Source: Diplonema papillatum
Lineage: Eukaryota; Euglenozoa; Diplonemea; Diplonemida; Diplonemidae
Length of the DNA stretch: 64,000 nt
Assembly: GCA_030068145.1 (NCBI GenBank)
Contig: JAPJBO010000042.1
Coordinates: forward strand, 434,001-498,000
Direction of reading: 5' to 3'
Position 1 is the stretch's first letter. The number at the start of each line of letters is the position of its first letter. The notes under the pieces are model-generated. The model saw nothing but the letters and a program-made list of their open reading frames with translations, had not been told where the DNA came from and did no database searches. Shown here one piece after another: positions 50,637 through 62,390 of this stretch. The translations under genes were made by a program, and so were the position numbers.

Positions 50637-50807
50637 TCAAAAACGGATCTGGCGCTTCCTTTGTTTGTGCGCACTTCCTTCAAACCTGTTTTGTTCATCT
50701 AACGGGAGTGAGGATAGTACGCTGCCATCGATCTGTTTTTGTTCTTGACAAATTGCATTTGTTAGACACAAAAACGGATCTGGCGCTTCCTTTGTTTGTG
50801 CGCACTT
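50637..50807 (-). repeat. B1-A2-B2 terminal repeats of YR retrotransposon 2
   Basis: AACGGATCTGGCGCTTCCTT plus TTTGTGCGCACTT occurs at 50641-50676 and 50773-50807, enclosing a 113-bp copy of the distal A1 repeat (54529-54641). This is the arrangement thought to let circular cDNA be completed by self-templating. Confidence 0.9.
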
Positions 50808-50929
50808 ACGGTCTCTACTTACTTTGTCTGATTACCCCCCTCCCACCCCTCCCCCTCACCCTCCCAGCATTTCCAGTAAACACGGCGGCTAAGAAAGCGA
50901 CACATGGGTAGGATTCCGCGCCTACCTGC

Positions 50930-52531
50930 TTAGCTACCGGAAAACGAGGCGAACGTCGGATCGGCGGCTCGCGCGCCTCCGAAGATCCGAGTGTAAGCGT
51001 CGGCCGGGTTGTTTTTCGACTCCACGTAGAACAATGAAACCACTGACCCGACGGCCTCCACCAGAGCGTATGCTTCACATAACATGTCGAAAAGAGGAAT
51101 AGTGTGCGAGAACCTCTTGTTCCAAGCACCGATTACCGCGGTGTTGTCCACACCAACGACTAGTTTGGTCTCGCCATTCCTCCCCTCCCCGAAGACACAG
51201 CGTATCAGACGCAAAAGTGCGTACATCTCCAGCACGGCGATGTCGCATCCGCTGTACTCTGGTGGAGTCGGACCGTATCGAGGGTCATTCCCCAAGATGA
51301 AACACCAACCGCGAAGGCTAGCGTCGGTGAACGCAGTAAGAACACGCGTCGGGGGTGGCATCCACTTCGCCCAAGGATTGACCACAAGTTCTGCAAACTC
51401 GGCACGGAAAAGTTGCTGAACCTCGCCCGGGACCCCTACACGCTGCTTCCAGAATCCGGGATCCTTGCTGAGGCAATGGCCTGAACTTGTTGCCGACATC
51501 CAGCGCAGAAGGGAGGCTATATGAAAAAGTGGCTTCCTCAGGGCGTGTACCCTCCACAAAATCATGCCAGCCAGCCGCCACCACAGGCGCCGTTCGAATG
51601 CCCCGTGGACATCTATCTGGTCGACTACCGAGACAACCTTGGCCACCCAATCTCCATTCATGCGCCATTGTTTATCCACAAGATTAAACTCCAAACCCAA
51701 GGCGCCCAATGAGGTTTCAGCTTCGGCTGAGCACTCACCGATCACTGCGGAGTATCGGGCGCAAAGAGCCTCGAATCGCGACGAGGCTAACTCTAGTTCG
51801 GTGACCGTGTTTCCCACGAACACTACGTTGTCCAACCAAACAATAGACGAAGTCTCTGACGAACGAGTAGCCTCCGTCGCTAGAGCGCTCGCTACACTTT
51901 GTCCCAACTGCGGAGCAGGACGGTACCCCATAGCTAAGCGGCGCATCCAGTAGACAGCACTTCCGACTCGGAAGGCGAAGAATGGTCTGGTGCCTTCGGG
52001 CAGTAAGAACTGGAAAAACCAGCTCTTGAAATCGTACTGCCTAGCGAAGCGACCCTGCAAGATGGTGTCGACAATATCCCTGTACGAGGGGAACTTGCAC
52101 GCAGGCAAGGGCAGATGTTTTATGGCGTCGTTCAGGCGGTTAGTCGCCAGAATAAAGCGGAGACGACCGGCAGCCTTCTTAGGCACGCAGAAGGCCGGGT
52201 GGAAAACGCACCCCACCCGATTCCTCGGAGCCCCCTCGGCGACATGACCGGTGATGAGTTGGTCAAGTAACGGCTGCAAGCGCATGTTCGGCGGGCCGAT
52301 CGAAGGCTCGAGAGAGACGACGCTTTTCAAAAAATTCGGATCAATCCAGCAAAAATTCTCGAATAGGCGCGGGAAGTCTGCGAGCAGAAGTTCCGTATTC
52401 AACGCTGACTGTGGAGCCCCGTCGATCGTGCCCTCGTACGATGCCTTGGGAATTTTCGGCAGGCCCGAGCCCCATTCCCACCACGACCAATCGTAGTCGT
52501 AGTACTGCAGTACCGACCAGAGGCGCTTCAT
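50930..52531 (-). CDS. Reverse transcriptase-RNase H, YR retrotransposon 2
   Basis: 533 residues from ATG at 52531; that ATG overlaps the YR stop as ATGA, which fixes the start and suggests coupled translation. RT: RLRFILATNRLNDAIK, RQYDFKSWFFQF, MRRLAMGYRPAPQLGQ and SIVWLDNVVFVGN (plus-strand 51825-51843), where the catalytic box is LDN, not xDD. RNase H: TAFTDASLRGWCF, DIAVLEMYALLRL, VGVDNTAVIGAW and NNPADAYTR supply all four acidic positions. Full length with no internal stop. It replicates the element in the cytoplasm or particle; localisation is not predictable here. Confidence 0.9.
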   Translation of the reverse strand: MKRLWSVLQYYDYDWSWWEWGSGLPKIPKASYEGTIDGAPQSALNTELLLADFPRLFENFCWIDPNFLKSVVSLEPSIGPPNMRLQPLLDQLITGHVAEGAPRNRVGCVFHPAFCVPKKAAGRLRFILATNRLNDAIKHLPLPACKFPSYRDIVDTILQGRFARQYDFKSWFFQFLLPEGTRPFFAFRVGSAVYWMRRLAMGYRPAPQLGQSVASALATEATRSSETSSIVWLDNVVFVGNTVTELELASSRFEALCARYSAVIGECSAEAETSLGALGLEFNLVDKQWRMNGDWVAKVVSVVDQIDVHGAFERRLWWRLAGMILWRVHALRKPLFHIASLLRWMSATSSGHCLSKDPGFWKQRVGVPGEVQQLFRAEFAELVVNPWAKWMPPPTRVLTAFTDASLRGWCFILGNDPRYGPTPPEYSGCDIAVLEMYALLRLIRCVFGEGRNGETKLVVGVDNTAVIGAWNKRFSHTIPLFDMLCEAYALVEAVGSVVSLFYVESKNNPADAYTRIFGGARAADPTFASFSGS

Positions 52532-53457
52532 CGGATCCGCTGCACGGTGCGGGTCGCATCGAGCGATTTCTGGGTAGGACCCCAGAACGCGCGGGAGATG
52601 TAGTTTCGCGATGAACTTATCGTGCGATGTCTTCCCAGCGCCTTTGCTGCTTGCTCGCCCAGAATGCTGGCCACCGAATTCAGTGCCGCATGGCGAACAA
52701 AGCGAGTCGAGACGCCCAGTCTCGTCTTCGTGAACGCATTGTAGCGCTCGTAGGTCAGACCTTCGAAGATTCTCAGGGTTGGCTCGGCAGGAATCGACTG
52801 CAGCCACTGGAGGAAGACAGCAGACAGGTGTCCGCTCTTCGGCAACAGAAGAGACTGTCCCTCGGACTCGGGATCCGTCTTCCCTCCCACCATTGTCACC
52901 ATGAAAGTGCCCGGTGGCACATCGAGGCGATCCAACTGCACATGTTGGCGCTCGAGCAGTTCCAAGTCCACCCAACGGGCACCCAGAGCCAGCTGTAGGG
53001 CAAGGGCTGCGGCGAAGATTGGCTCCGTTCTCAACGTCGCCATAGCGATGGTCCTGACACTGGGTACCTTCGCCATTTTCGCTTCGTGCTGTTGAAACCG
53101 ATTGCACTTCAGTTTCAGAGCTCGGCTGTAAGCCTCGAACGGACTTTTCAGCGACATGTGGTAGTACGTCATGTACTGCCTTGCCGAAACCACCGAGATC
53201 TGGTCCGAAGACCTCAGGGTTTGGAGCCACATGAGGAAACACTCCTCGCGGGTGAGTTCCGGGTTGTGACGCTGAACTAGTTGGCGAAACTCTTCCGCCC
53301 TCCGGATCACGGAGATGAAGGCGGGCATTGTGCGTTTTTTGAACGCGGAGGCCATTGTACCTCGGGTGTTCTGCAGCAAGGTCGGGATAGCTGCGGGCTC
53401 GATCAGCGTCGGCTTTCGCGTCTGCGTTGCCGCGATGTGCGCCCGCCACAAGTGCAC
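52528..53457 (-). CDS. Tyrosine recombinase, YR retrotransposon 2
   Basis: A frame of 309 codons; the first ATG is at 53355 (MASAFKKRTMPAF), and upstream residues may be non-coding. R161 (GARWVDLELL) matches the first catalytic Arg; H277 (LGRHRTIS) and Y286 (SSRNYI) match the last His and the nucleophile. The central motif, HSVKR in element 1, is RFVRH here (R252, R255, H256), so the usual His and second Arg are exchanged or displaced. Activity is therefore uncertain. It ends in TGA overlapping the next gene's ATG. Confidence 0.8.
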   Translation of the reverse strand: MHLWRAHIAATQTRKPTLIEPAAIPTLLQNTRGTMASAFKKRTMPAFISVIRRAEEFRQLVQRHNPELTREECFLMWLQTLRSSDQISVVSARQYMTYYHMSLKSPFEAYSRALKLKCNRFQQHEAKMAKVPSVRTIAMATLRTEPIFAAALALQLALGARWVDLELLERQHVQLDRLDVPPGTFMVTMVGGKTDPESEGQSLLLPKSGHLSAVFLQWLQSIPAEPTLRIFEGLTYERYNAFTKTRLGVSTRFVRHAALNSVASILGEQAAKALGRHRTISSSRNYISRAFWGPTQKSLDATRTVQRIR

Positions 53458-53490
53458 AGGGTCCTCCGGGCACTGAGAGGAGTCCGGCAG

Positions 53491-54516
53491 TCACTGCCTC
53501 TTTGCGAACTTTTTTGGCAACGAGCTGGGGGTAGGAAGGGCACGTTTCCTCCCCTCTTTCACCTTTTTTGACGCGTCCTGGACGCGGTCCGAGTCCGAAG
53601 TGGCTTTCACGGCCATTCGTAACACCTTGTCGGTGAACTCGTCCCACCGCACGCCGTGCAGGTACGATTCGTATGAGATCGTCATGGCCGTCGCCACTGA
53701 CGAGTGCTCATTCGACTCCCGACCGATCCGGAGAGCTTCCATCCGGACCATCAGCTGGTGGAGGAACGGCAAGCGGTCTCGGGTCCAGACCTCTTTCTCG
53801 TTGCGAGAGTGACTGAGCACCCCCCACAGCACACGCAACTCGTGGCTGCGTCCCGATCCGTCGGTTTCTGGCCTCTCCGGGAAAGGCCCGTACCTGTGCC
53901 GAAGGCGGTTGAGTATCTCATCCACAGATGAGGGATAGCCCAGGAAAGGCACCCACTCACACACGCGGCGCAGGTCGATGTCAAACGGCACCCTAAGAGA
54001 GTCCGTTTGAGATCGCAAAACCAGGACCTCTTCTTGCAGCGCTGCATACGCCGCCTGCTGCTGCTGCATCTGCAGAGCCAACGCCCGTACCGCCGGGTCC
54101 GAACTGGCGAGAGCCGATGGTGGCACAGCCATCGACTCTACGCCAAGAAGTTCCTCGTCGTCGAGGTCTTCTTGCTGGTCAGCCACTAGGCGATCAGGGT
54201 CGATAAGCAGCGCACCACCGCTTATCGCCCAGGCGCAAGGGGGGCACACCCAAGCGTTTTTTGCCTCCGGGAGGCCAAGCCGGTCAACCACCTGCTTGTT
54301 TTTCAGCCTGCTCTTCAGGCAGGTCTGATCGCCTTTGTTACCACACCGGTAACAATTGGCACCCTCGGCGTGCACGGTGTCGCATGAGGGATAGAACACA
54401 CAAGTTGTGCTTTCATCAGCTTTCGCCTCCTCCGTGGGCCACTCAACCGCGGCCACGTCCTTCCATTTCACAGTAGAAAGATCAATGTCGTCACGATGAA
54501 CGGCGGGGATTTTCAC
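53491..54516 (-). CDS. Gag-like protein with Cys-rich zinc-binding region, YR retrotransposon 2
   Basis: 341 codons; the first triplet is GTG directly after an in-frame TAA, with no early ATG, so the start is unclear (non-ATG start or spliced leader exon). Seven cysteines in residues 39-94 (C39, C45, C55, C58, C66, C91, C94) suggest a PHD- or RING-like zinc fold. A helical Q-rich stretch lies at residues 140-170 (ALALQMQQQQAAYAALQEEV). The central part (VDEILNRLRHRYGPFPERPE) recurs as a relic at 13985-14560. The basic tail PSSLPKKFAKRQ could bind nucleic acid. Role inferred from position. Confidence 0.75.
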   Translation of the reverse strand: MKIPAVHRDDIDLSTVKWKDVAAVEWPTEEAKADESTTCVFYPSCDTVHAEGANCYRCGNKGDQTCLKSRLKNKQVVDRLGLPEAKNAWVCPPCAWAISGGALLIDPDRLVADQQEDLDDEELLGVESMAVPPSALASSDPAVRALALQMQQQQAAYAALQEEVLVLRSQTDSLRVPFDIDLRRVCEWVPFLGYPSSVDEILNRLRHRYGPFPERPETDGSGRSHELRVLWGVLSHSRNEKEVWTRDRLPFLHQLMVRMEALRIGRESNEHSSVATAMTISYESYLHGVRWDEFTDKVLRMAVKATSDSDRVQDASKKVKEGRKRALPTPSSLPKKFAKRQ

Positions 54517-54641
54517 TTACGTCCCTTTTTGTTTGTGCGCACTTCCTTCAAACCTGTTTTGTTCATCTAACGGGAGTGAGGATAGTACGCTGCCATCGAT
54601 CTGTTTTTGTTCTTGACAAATTGCATTTGTTAGACACAAAA

Positions 54642-54846
54642 TACTCGAGGGGCTGCCTTGTGCTTACTTCGAAGGAGGCTAGAGGGGGAGAAACAATACA
54701 ACTACAAAATGGGTCTTTTTTGTTGAACGCTTACGCCCGCCACTAAACCCAGATTCACCTGTGTTTCGTGTGGGCTACAGCACATTTACCTCCTTTGATC
54801 TTTGCAACTGGCAGCCTCCTCAAGCATTTCCTACAAAGCAGGTGCT
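54642..54846 (-). mobile_element. MITE family A member next to YR retrotransposon 2
   Basis: Reverse complement of 43243-43494 in shortened form: TACTCGAGGGGCTGCC at the left and CAAGCATTTCCTACAAAGCA at the right. Confidence 0.6.
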
Positions 54847-57069
54847 TATAAAAAAAAAAAAAAAAGCAGACTTGATGCTGGCATCAAACGTGCTGAGAGG
54901 CAGTGCTCTGCCTAGACATTAATCTGAGATCCTCTTCCTCCCCCAGCATGAGTTTTTCGGTCTGGTGAGAGGTTCAACAGTCCTGCCAAACCGTCTGGAA
55001 AAACTCGTCCAAAAGTCGTATAAAGTAGTGTTCCTGTTGTCTCTACTCTAAAACCCCGCCGGTCAGCCGCGTTTTTCTTCTTGCAAGTCTGTGCCGTCCT
55101 CTGGTCCTTTGCCCTGAGAAAAGTAGTAACGAACCAAAAACAAAAAGATTGAAAACTTGCACTCTAAAAAAGAAAGGGGTGGGGAAGGAAGAAAGAAAAC
55201 AAGAAAGAAAGAAAACGAGAACGAAAGAATCCTTTCAGTCTGCACCTCAAAAAAAAAGAAAAAAGGGAATAAGATAATTTAGCGGGAGTCTCAGTGTTGG
55301 ACTTTGGTGGACATTTGCCGGCATCAGGGGGGCCTGTCAGCCCCTCCTTCATAATTTGACAGACACTCAGCCGGTCCATCCCCTCGTCATAGACCGGAGA
55401 ATATAGCACCGGGCAATTCGATGCAGCTCTAGGACTAGAGATGGACCTGGTAGACCGTGGTGGACCGTGATTCACTGTGAGAAACAGCGGCAGGCACTTC
55501 GATGCAGTTTCAAGAGATAGGGACGGACCGGCTCAGACACACGCCGACGGAGGAACTGTCGAGCGATTGTTCTGTTTTGCATCAGGTGGGCAGTGTTCTG
55601 TCTAAACATTAAACTAAGGTCCTCGCCTGTTCTTGCAATACCTCGTCTAGTCCAGCAGCGGTACTTCGCAGGTGAACACCTGATAAGTGAACCCCACAGA
55701 GGCCGCGTAGCCAAACCTAGAAACCTACATACCAACTGAGTCCAGTCCCCTTTCGATCTGGATCAGCGCCAATGTGTTGCAGGGAACCTTCTTCTCGAGA
55801 CGGGTTTGTCTGTGCTCTCGTTGACGCTGGCTGGAGACGAAGTACGAACAGCCACCTGACAAACCCGTGTCCGTCTGCAGGCACTCCGGTTCCGCGCTGA
55901 TAATGGTCGCATAATAGGGCTCAAAGGACCGCACACGATGCAGATATGACCATATAGCAACCATTCCCAGCACGTTCTTGGATTCCCCCCCCTCCTTCTA
56001 GCATCAAACATCCTTCGCCAAAAAAAAAAAAAAAAAGGAAAAGGACTCGATGCTAGCAATTACCCTGCACGAGAGGCAGCGTTTTCCCGAAACATTGTAC
56101 CAATATTTTCCACCCGTGCCGGACAATGGCCGCCGAAAGTCCAACTGACGCGTCCCCCATAAGAATAAGAAAAAGGCTCTCCTCGGTTGGTTACTTACTT
56201 GGCCCTCGATTCTTTCTTGAGAGAAAAAGCGACCATCCAAAGCGCGGCGAACAGCTCCGTTCAAAAATTTGCTAGCGACAACAAAGAGCGAAAAATGTGT
56301 GCGTACAAAAGTGGGACGTGTATGCGCGTGGGGGGCCCAAGACTGAATTCAAAGCGAATTTCTTCCTTGTGTCGGTCGCAACACTTACAAACTTGGCTAG
56401 CCGTAGCCGTAGTTAAAGTGTGTAATCATGCCTGTCCCTCATACTACCCGTCTCACAGCCTCAATGGTCAACCAGAGACCCTAAACCACTGAACCTCAAA
56501 ACCACAATAAATGCTAGAAGTGTGAGTAAAGAGATAGAAGCTTCTCGTCAAGCGAACTTTCACTCTGAAACACAGCTGCAAAGACCACACCCAACAGACG
56601 TCGCGCGAGCGCACGGAAGGACCCGCGGCACAGCACCAGTCCATTCCCCAAGCGGGAGGGGATGGCCGTGGAACCCTCCCCCGGGATGACGAAGGCCGGG
56701 GAGAGCCGGGGGCAGTGAAGTAACGAAGCCCGCGAACGGTGGGTGGTGACCCCTCCGAACAGCCTCCCTGGCCCTGGCCCACGCCTGATGCCGCAACCCC
56801 TTAACCCGGGCGGCGGCGCTTGGGCATGAGCCAGGAACCTCAAGGGGAGCAGCGCGAGAGGCATCATCCACGCTTCAAAGGGCCACACACCCAACAGACG
56901 AACTCACAGGTGCCAGCCATAAACACGCCCAAGGAGGAAAGAACACCAACCTGCCTCGAGAAGAAGCGGCCCATACCTTTTGGTCCCGGGTCCATTTTAC
57001 ACGGATCTCGTCATCGAAGCTGACCGCGAGCTAAAATTCATCGGAAAAAAAAGGTCTGCTACGTGGGCC
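54847..57069. other. Spacer with weak dispersed repeats
   Basis: 55385-55530 belongs to the family inverted in the Q-rich gene intron (34100-34265). A-runs occur at 54849-54864 and 56020-56036. 54880-54930, 55575-55625 and 56045-56100 are weakly similar. 56395-56560 resembles 40440-40660. No gene recognised. Confidence 0.5.
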
Positions 57070-57145
57070 AGCAAAAAAATGTCACCAGCCAGGGGATCGA
57101 TACCCGTCCTTTCCAATGCAACCCTGGGTGGTTGCCACGCCCGGT
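57070..57145 (-). repeat. tRNA-SINE head relic
   Basis: On the minus strand a box B-like GGGTATCGATCCCC precedes GGTGACATTTTTTT, the same layout as in the composite elements (box B then TGACATTTTT). Confidence 0.45.
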
Positions 57146-57375
57146 TCCCTGCAGCCATCCAAAGCGTGCGAACCGCTCGTGCTCCGTTGCTGGCGACCCT
57201 GGCCGGAGTTACTATTCAGAGGTCGGTATAAGCGGGCAGCGAAAGACTTCTCACCGAGACCGCCGGCGATGCACAAATTCTTTGCATTCTGACTCAAAAA
57301 CTCTAAGAAAACTCCTGTAAAAGTAGGCAACAGGCAACCAAGCCGCATACACACACACACGTACATACCCGGTTA

Positions 57376-57645
57376 GGCGGACGAGAAGAAGTCAGGGAAC
57401 TTGTGTGCGCGCGACGCAGCCGGCAGTGCCCACGTCCAGAAGCCGAACACTGCCGACCCCATGGACTAGAGCGGTGCAGAGAGACGGAGGAAGAAAGACC
57501 ATGCTGCCTCAAGCACCACTCCGGCCCGCACGATACTCCAGGCCCCCATCAGCAGCCCGGGGGGGCATCAGCAGTAACCTAGAAGAAACCGCGCGTGGAC
57601 GCACTCTCGCTAAGAGGGGGGCCACGTTAAAGTAGGTTCTTAACA
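57376..57645 (+). mobile_element. LINE-A 3' fragment
   Basis: About 270 bp matching 61765-62030 with a few changes: the end of the coding region and the 3' UTR (GGTTCTTAACACACGCAC). The (AC)n tail is short and interrupted. It sits just upstream of the PEX11 copies. Confidence 0.8.
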
Positions 57646-57748
57646 CACGCACACACACGTACATACACACTGCTCCTGCAGGTAAGATACAGATACCGAT
57701 ACTATTTTATGTTACGGGAACGTGTCAGTTAGACATGACTCTAATAAG

Positions 57749-58130
57749 ATGGCGGCCGTTCCAGCATGCCTGTCGTCCCCACATGGGCGCGGTGACGACC
57801 CTTCTGGGGAAGGTGGGAGGGGATGGACAAGGCGGCGAAGAACCTGAGCACAAAAGGTGATCAGCACGCTGTCTGACGACGCGGAGACGGTGCGGTCGGG
57901 GAGCAGGCTGGCGAAGACGTTCGCGGACGGCAGGTCCGTGATGCGGATGGGGCAGTGGGTGAAGAGTTCGATCAGCGTCCAGCAGGCGCTCGACGCCCTA
58001 AGGGACGCGCCGCCCGGAACGCGGGCCGACAGGATGCTGAAGGTCGTCCGCCACACGGCGGACATGGGGTACAAGGTCGGAGACAACACCAGCTTCCTGG
58101 CAAGCAGGACGGCAACAGGCAACAAAGCCG
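57749..58130 (+). pseudogene. PEX11 copy 1, broken
   Basis: Starts ATGGCGGCCGTTCCAGCATG as the intact copy, but has small indels (near 57778, 57812 and 57840) that break the frame. From about 57857 it reads correctly (ISTLSDDAETVRSGSRLAKT) to VGDNTSFLA, then leaves the gene into a GGCAACAGGCAACAAAGCCG plus CA-rich sequence. It lacks the C-terminal half. Confidence 0.8.
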
Positions 58131-58332
58131 CACACACACACATCTACATACACTGCTGAGACAATATATTTACGCATACCAATATATGAGATAACAAAGG
58201 AACCCTTTCGACGACGGTCGACCTGCACCTCCGGGTCCTGAAGCTCCTCAAGCGTGCTTTGACTTGAAAAGAACAGGTAAAAGCGTCGCCCGGAAAGAAG
58301 AAGGAAGAACAGAAAGACTTGACTCCAAGAAG

Positions 58333-58725
58333 ATGGCGGCCGTTCCAGCATGCCTGTTGTCCCCGCAAATGGGCGCGGTGACCCCTCCTGGGGAGGGTGG
58401 AGGGGATGGACAAGGCGGCGAAGGTGGGGATGAACCTGAGCAAGGTGATCAGCACGCTGTCTGACGACGCGGAGACGGGCGAAGACGTTCGCGGACGGCA
58501 GGTCCGTGATGCGGTTGGGGCAGTGGGTGAAGAGTTCGATCAGCGTCCAGCAGGCGCTCGACGCCCTGAGGGACGCGCCGCCCGGAACGCGGGCCGACAG
58601 GATGCTGAAGGTCGTCCGCCACACGGCGGACATGGGGTACAAGGTCGGAGACAACACCAGCTTCCTGGCAAGCAGGACGGCAACAGGCAACACAGCCGCA
58701 CACACACATCTACATACACTGCTGC
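58333..58725 (+). pseudogene. PEX11 copy 2, broken
   Basis: Same 5' part as copy 1, with a 2-base loss near 58380 and about 21 bases missing near 58477 (between GAGACGG and CGAAGACG), so the frame is lost. It leaves the gene at the same point as copy 1 into the same CA-rich sequence. The shared breakpoint shows the truncated version was itself duplicated. Confidence 0.8.
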
Positions 58726-58862
58726 TACCACAGATAATATACGCATACCAATATATGGGATATCAGCATATCTTTCGACGACGGTCCTCAAGCGTGACAA
58801 AAACAGGTAAAAGCGTCGCCCGGAACGAAGAAGGAAGAACAGAAAGACTTGACTCCAAGAAG

Positions 58863-59624
58863 ATGGCGGCCGTTCCAGCATGCCTGTCGTCCCCGCAAAT
58901 GGGCGCGGTGACGACCCTCCTGGGGAAGGTGGAGGGGATGGACAAGGCGGCGAAGGTGGGGATGAACCTGAGCAAGGTGATCAGCACGCTGTCTGACGAC
59001 GCGGAGACGGTGCGGTCGGGGAGCAGGCTGGCGAAGACGTTCGCGGACGGCAGGTCCGTGATGCGGATGGGGCAGTGGGTGAAGAGTTCGATCAGCGTCC
59101 AGCAGGCGCTCGACGCCCTAAGGGACGCGCCGCCCGGAACGCGGGCCGACAGGATGCTGAAGGTCGTCCGCCACACGGCGGACATGGGGTACAAGGTCGG
59201 AGACAACACCAGCTTCCTCGCCAAGCAGGGCCTCGTAGAAGCGAACGCCACCGCATGGGAAACGGCGGCCAAGCGGCTGCAATTCCTGATGTACTCCCTC
59301 GACGCCACGCAAGCTGCGCGGGCTCTCGCGGCGCTCCCGCCGGCGCAGGCCGCGCAGCAGACGCGCCAGCAGCTGACCCTCCTCCGCTGCGTGCTCGACT
59401 GCATGATGGTCCTCCAGAAGACCCGGTTCGTCTCCGCCTACGACACGGTGCCCGCTTGGCTCCCCCCGGCCTGCGGCCTCGCCAGCGGTGTGTGGAAAAG
59501 CTCTTCTTTCGTACTGACACTCTCAGCTATAAACTCGAATAAGACAATTGCTACCTGCAACCACGTCCAGGATTCGACGAAAGGGAACCGAAGGGGGAAA
59601 CGCCAGCGGGTGTCCGCTTCTTGA
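58863..59624 (+). CDS. PEX11: Peroxisomal membrane protein PEX11-like
   Basis: 253 residues from ATG. PEX11 proteins elongate and divide peroxisomes by remodelling the membrane. The order of features fits the family: an N-terminal amphipathic GKVEGMDKAAKVGMNLSKV, RSGSRLAKTFADGRSVMRMG in the middle, the helix ADRMLKVVRHTADMGYKVGD, and a more hydrophobic end LTLLRCVLDCMMVLQKTRFV then ACGLASGVW. The last 40 residues (SSFVLTLSAINSNKTIATCN) look non-conserved, and GCG|GTGTGTGG near 59487 is donor-like, so the true C-terminus may be on another exon. The only copy of three with an uninterrupted frame. The assignment is by pattern, not search. Confidence 0.7.
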   Translation: MAAVPACLSSPQMGAVTTLLGKVEGMDKAAKVGMNLSKVISTLSDDAETVRSGSRLAKTFADGRSVMRMGQWVKSSISVQQALDALRDAPPGTRADRMLKVVRHTADMGYKVGDNTSFLAKQGLVEANATAWETAAKRLQFLMYSLDATQAARALAALPPAQAAQQTRQQLTLLRCVLDCMMVLQKTRFVSAYDTVPAWLPPACGLASGVWKSSSFVLTLSAINSNKTIATCNHVQDSTKGNRRGKRQRVSAS

Positions 59625-62360
<2,736 letters not shown>

Positions 62361-62390
62361 CCACATAGCACAAACTCATACTTGACAAAG

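Larger units (their letters stand above)
50637..54641 (-). mobile_element. Complete YR retrotransposon 2 (VIPER-like): gag, YR, RT/RNase H
   Basis: All three genes are on the minus strand in the order gag-like (54516-53491), YR (53457-52528) and RT/RNase H (52531-50930). The ends show the split-direct-repeat plan: A1 at 54529-54641, then B1 (about 50770-50807), A2 (50661-50774) and B2 (about 50637-50676). A1 and A2 match over 113 bp essentially without change, and B1 and B2 over about 38 bp. Near-identical repeats suggest recent insertion. Its right edge touches MITE family A at TACTCGAG. Confidence 0.9.

Noticed and set aside
52540..53647. Upstream extension of the element 2 RT frame
   Set aside because: It overlaps the conserved recombinase in another phase and lacks RT character; the ATGA junction at 52531 is a better start.
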